Source of the DNA: Hyphomicrobiales bacterium
GTDB lineage: Bacteria; Pseudomonadota; Alphaproteobacteria; Rhizobiales; JALURZ01
DNA: 7,502 nucleotides
NCBI GenBank assembly: GCA_027058735.1
Contig: JALURZ010000265.1
Coordinates: 1 to 7,502, forward strand
Direction: 5' to 3'
Made by a program: the position numbers and the translations under genes. Of the stretch, positions 6,804 through 7,502 are shown one piece after another. The notes under the pieces are model-generated. The model saw only the letters and a program-made list of their open reading frames with translations, ran no database searches and had not been told where the DNA came from. How positions within the stretch are numbered: position 1 is the stretch's first letter; each line of letters starts with the position of its first letter.

Positions 6804-6861
6804 GGCGCGAAGGCCGCCCTGCGCCGCTTCAATATGATTTGTCGCGGGCGGCCTTCGCGCC
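6804..6861. repeat. perfect 16-bp inverted repeat, long hairpin
   Basis: GGCGCGAAGGCCGCCC (6804-6819) is exactly complementary to GGGCGGCCTTCGCGCC (6846-6861). After a single bulged base (6820), three more pairs form (6821-6823 with 6843-6845), leaving a loop of about 19 bases that is AT-richer than its surroundings. No T-run follows on either strand. It ends 46 bp before the PBP start, so it would sit in that gene's 5' leader. It could be a factor-assisted terminator of gyrB, a leader-stabilising hairpin or a copy of a dispersed palindromic repeat. The structure is certain on paper; its role is open. Confidence 0.8.
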
Positions 6862-6907
6862 GGCTGGCGGCCTGTCGCACATCAGGTACACGAATTCGGG
6901 TGGTGGC

Positions 6908-7502
6908 GTGTTTGGATCACGACGCAGCAGGCAGGACCGCAAGGAGCGCGCCGAACGCTCGCCGGGCCGGCGCCCCGCCCGGCGGCGGCGCGGACTGATC
7001 GCGGGCACCTTCTACTGGGGCACGGTTTTTTCGATCTGGGCCGGCATCGCCGTGTTCGCGGCCGGGCTCTATGTGGCCATCAGCTTGCCCGAACCGGCTT
7101 CATTCGAATTACCGGAACGAAACCCGGGGATCACCATTCTCGATGTCAACGGCGCGCCCATGGCGCGGCGCGGCTCGTTTCGCGGCGATGCGGTGCGCCT
7201 CGATGAACTGCCCCCCTATCTGGCGCGCGCCGTGATCGCCACCGAGGACCGGCGGTTCTATGACCATTGGGGCATCGACCCTTACGGGCTGGCCCGCGCC
7301 GTGCTGGCCAATATCAGGGCGCGGCGCATCGTGCAGGGCGGCAGCACCATTACCCAGCAACTGGCGAAAAACCTGTTCCTGAAGCCCGAACGCACGCTCA
7401 AGCGCAAGGTCCAGGAAGCGGTGCTGGCGGTGTGGCTGGAAAGTCTCTACAGCAAGGATGAAATCCTGCAGATCTATCTCAACCGCGTCTATTTGGGCTC
7501 CG
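6908..7502 (+). CDS. class A penicillin-binding protein (PBP1A family), 5' part, cut by the window edge
   Basis: This is the N-terminal part (198 complete codons) of a bifunctional peptidoglycan synthase anchored in the inner membrane and acting in the periplasm. Residues 1-28 form a strongly basic cytoplasmic tail that ends in RRRR. One membrane segment spans about 29-58 (GLIAGTFYWG to AAGLYVAIS). The GT51 transglycosylase domain then shows motif 1 ATEDRRFYDHWGID with catalytic Glu at 113, motif 2 QGGSTITQQLAKNLFL, motif 3 RKVQE with Glu at 170, and motif 4 KDEILQIYLNRVYLG at the edge. The transpeptidase domain expected next lies outside the window, so a monofunctional transglycosylase cannot be fully excluded. 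The start is inferred: GTG 6908 is the last good start before the basic tail, with a weak GGG about seven bases upstream. The frame is open back to a stop at 6788-6790, and TTG 6839 is an alternative. A CtrA-type box and a long hairpin lie upstream. Confidence 0.9.
   Translation, partial: MFGSRRSRQDRKERAERSPGRRPARRRRGLIAGTFYWGTVFSIWAGIAVFAAGLYVAISLPEPASFELPERNPGITILDVNGAPMARRGSFRGDAVRLDELPPYLARAVIATEDRRFYDHWGIDPYGLARAVLANIRARRIVQGGSTITQQLAKNLFLKPERTLKRKVQEAVLAVWLESLYSKDEILQIYLNRVYLGS

Larger units (their letters stand above)
6680..6907. other. gyrB-PBP intergenic region
   Basis: This 228-bp gap probably ends the gyrB transcript and contains the promoter of the next gene. In order it holds CCGCGCCCC at 6682-6690, whose exact complement GGGGCGCGG lies at 6751-6759 across a 60-base loop, then the 8-bp palindrome GTGATCAC (6735-6742), a CtrA-type box (6762-6776) and a long inverted repeat (6804-6861). 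No stem is followed by a T-run, so I see no convincing intrinsic terminator for gyrB. I see no gene of its own here. Confidence 0.6.

Noticed and set aside
6777..6998. Plus-strand 73-codon frame after gyrB
   Set aside because: It crosses the inverted repeat and runs into the PBP gene in a different frame; the PBP frame carries the basic tail and membrane segment, so this one is a shadow.

Overview
The window is the classic replication-gene cluster of a bacterial chromosome, all on the plus strand: dnaA (118-1695), dnaN (1893-3011), recF (3016-4209) and gyrB (4247-6679). It is followed by the 5' part of a class A penicillin-binding protein gene (6908 to the window edge). The DNA is clearly GC-rich. 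The protein sequences (DnaA domain IV, GyrB N-terminus, RecF signature, PBP transglycosylase motifs) look alphaproteobacterial. A perfect TTAA-N7-TTAA CtrA-type box at 6762-6776 fits that assignment. I cannot name a genus from the sequence alone.

Layout. Positions 1-88 are 4.4 perfect copies of a 20-bp tandem repeat that runs to the left edge of the window. The dnaA reading frame is open through this repeat, so the true dnaA start is uncertain: ATG 118, ATG 142 and a well-placed GTG 238 are all possible. A 197-bp gap with a hairpin over the dnaA stop codon leads to dnaN. dnaN and recF are separated by 4 bp. recF and gyrB are separated by 37 bp holding a small hairpin and the gyrB ribosome binding site. 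The 228-bp gap after gyrB is the richest non-coding part. It holds the CtrA-type box and a perfect 16-bp inverted repeat that would lie in the 5' leader of the penicillin-binding protein mRNA.

How the genes work together. DnaA opens the origin and recruits the replisome. DnaN is the sliding clamp that tethers DNA polymerase III. RecF helps load RecA at gaps left by stalled forks. GyrB, with GyrA encoded elsewhere, removes positive supercoils ahead of the fork. The membrane-bound peptidoglycan synthase belongs to cell-wall growth; its link to the cell cycle through CtrA is inference from a single site.

Limits. I see no cluster of TTATCCACA-like DnaA boxes, so I do not claim an origin of replication here. 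I found no RNA genes, mobile elements, CRISPR array or new multi-gene system. The coding part is ordinary core genome. The items worth a second look are the tandem repeat, the dnaA start, the variant DnaA ATPase motifs and the gyrB-PBP intergenic region.
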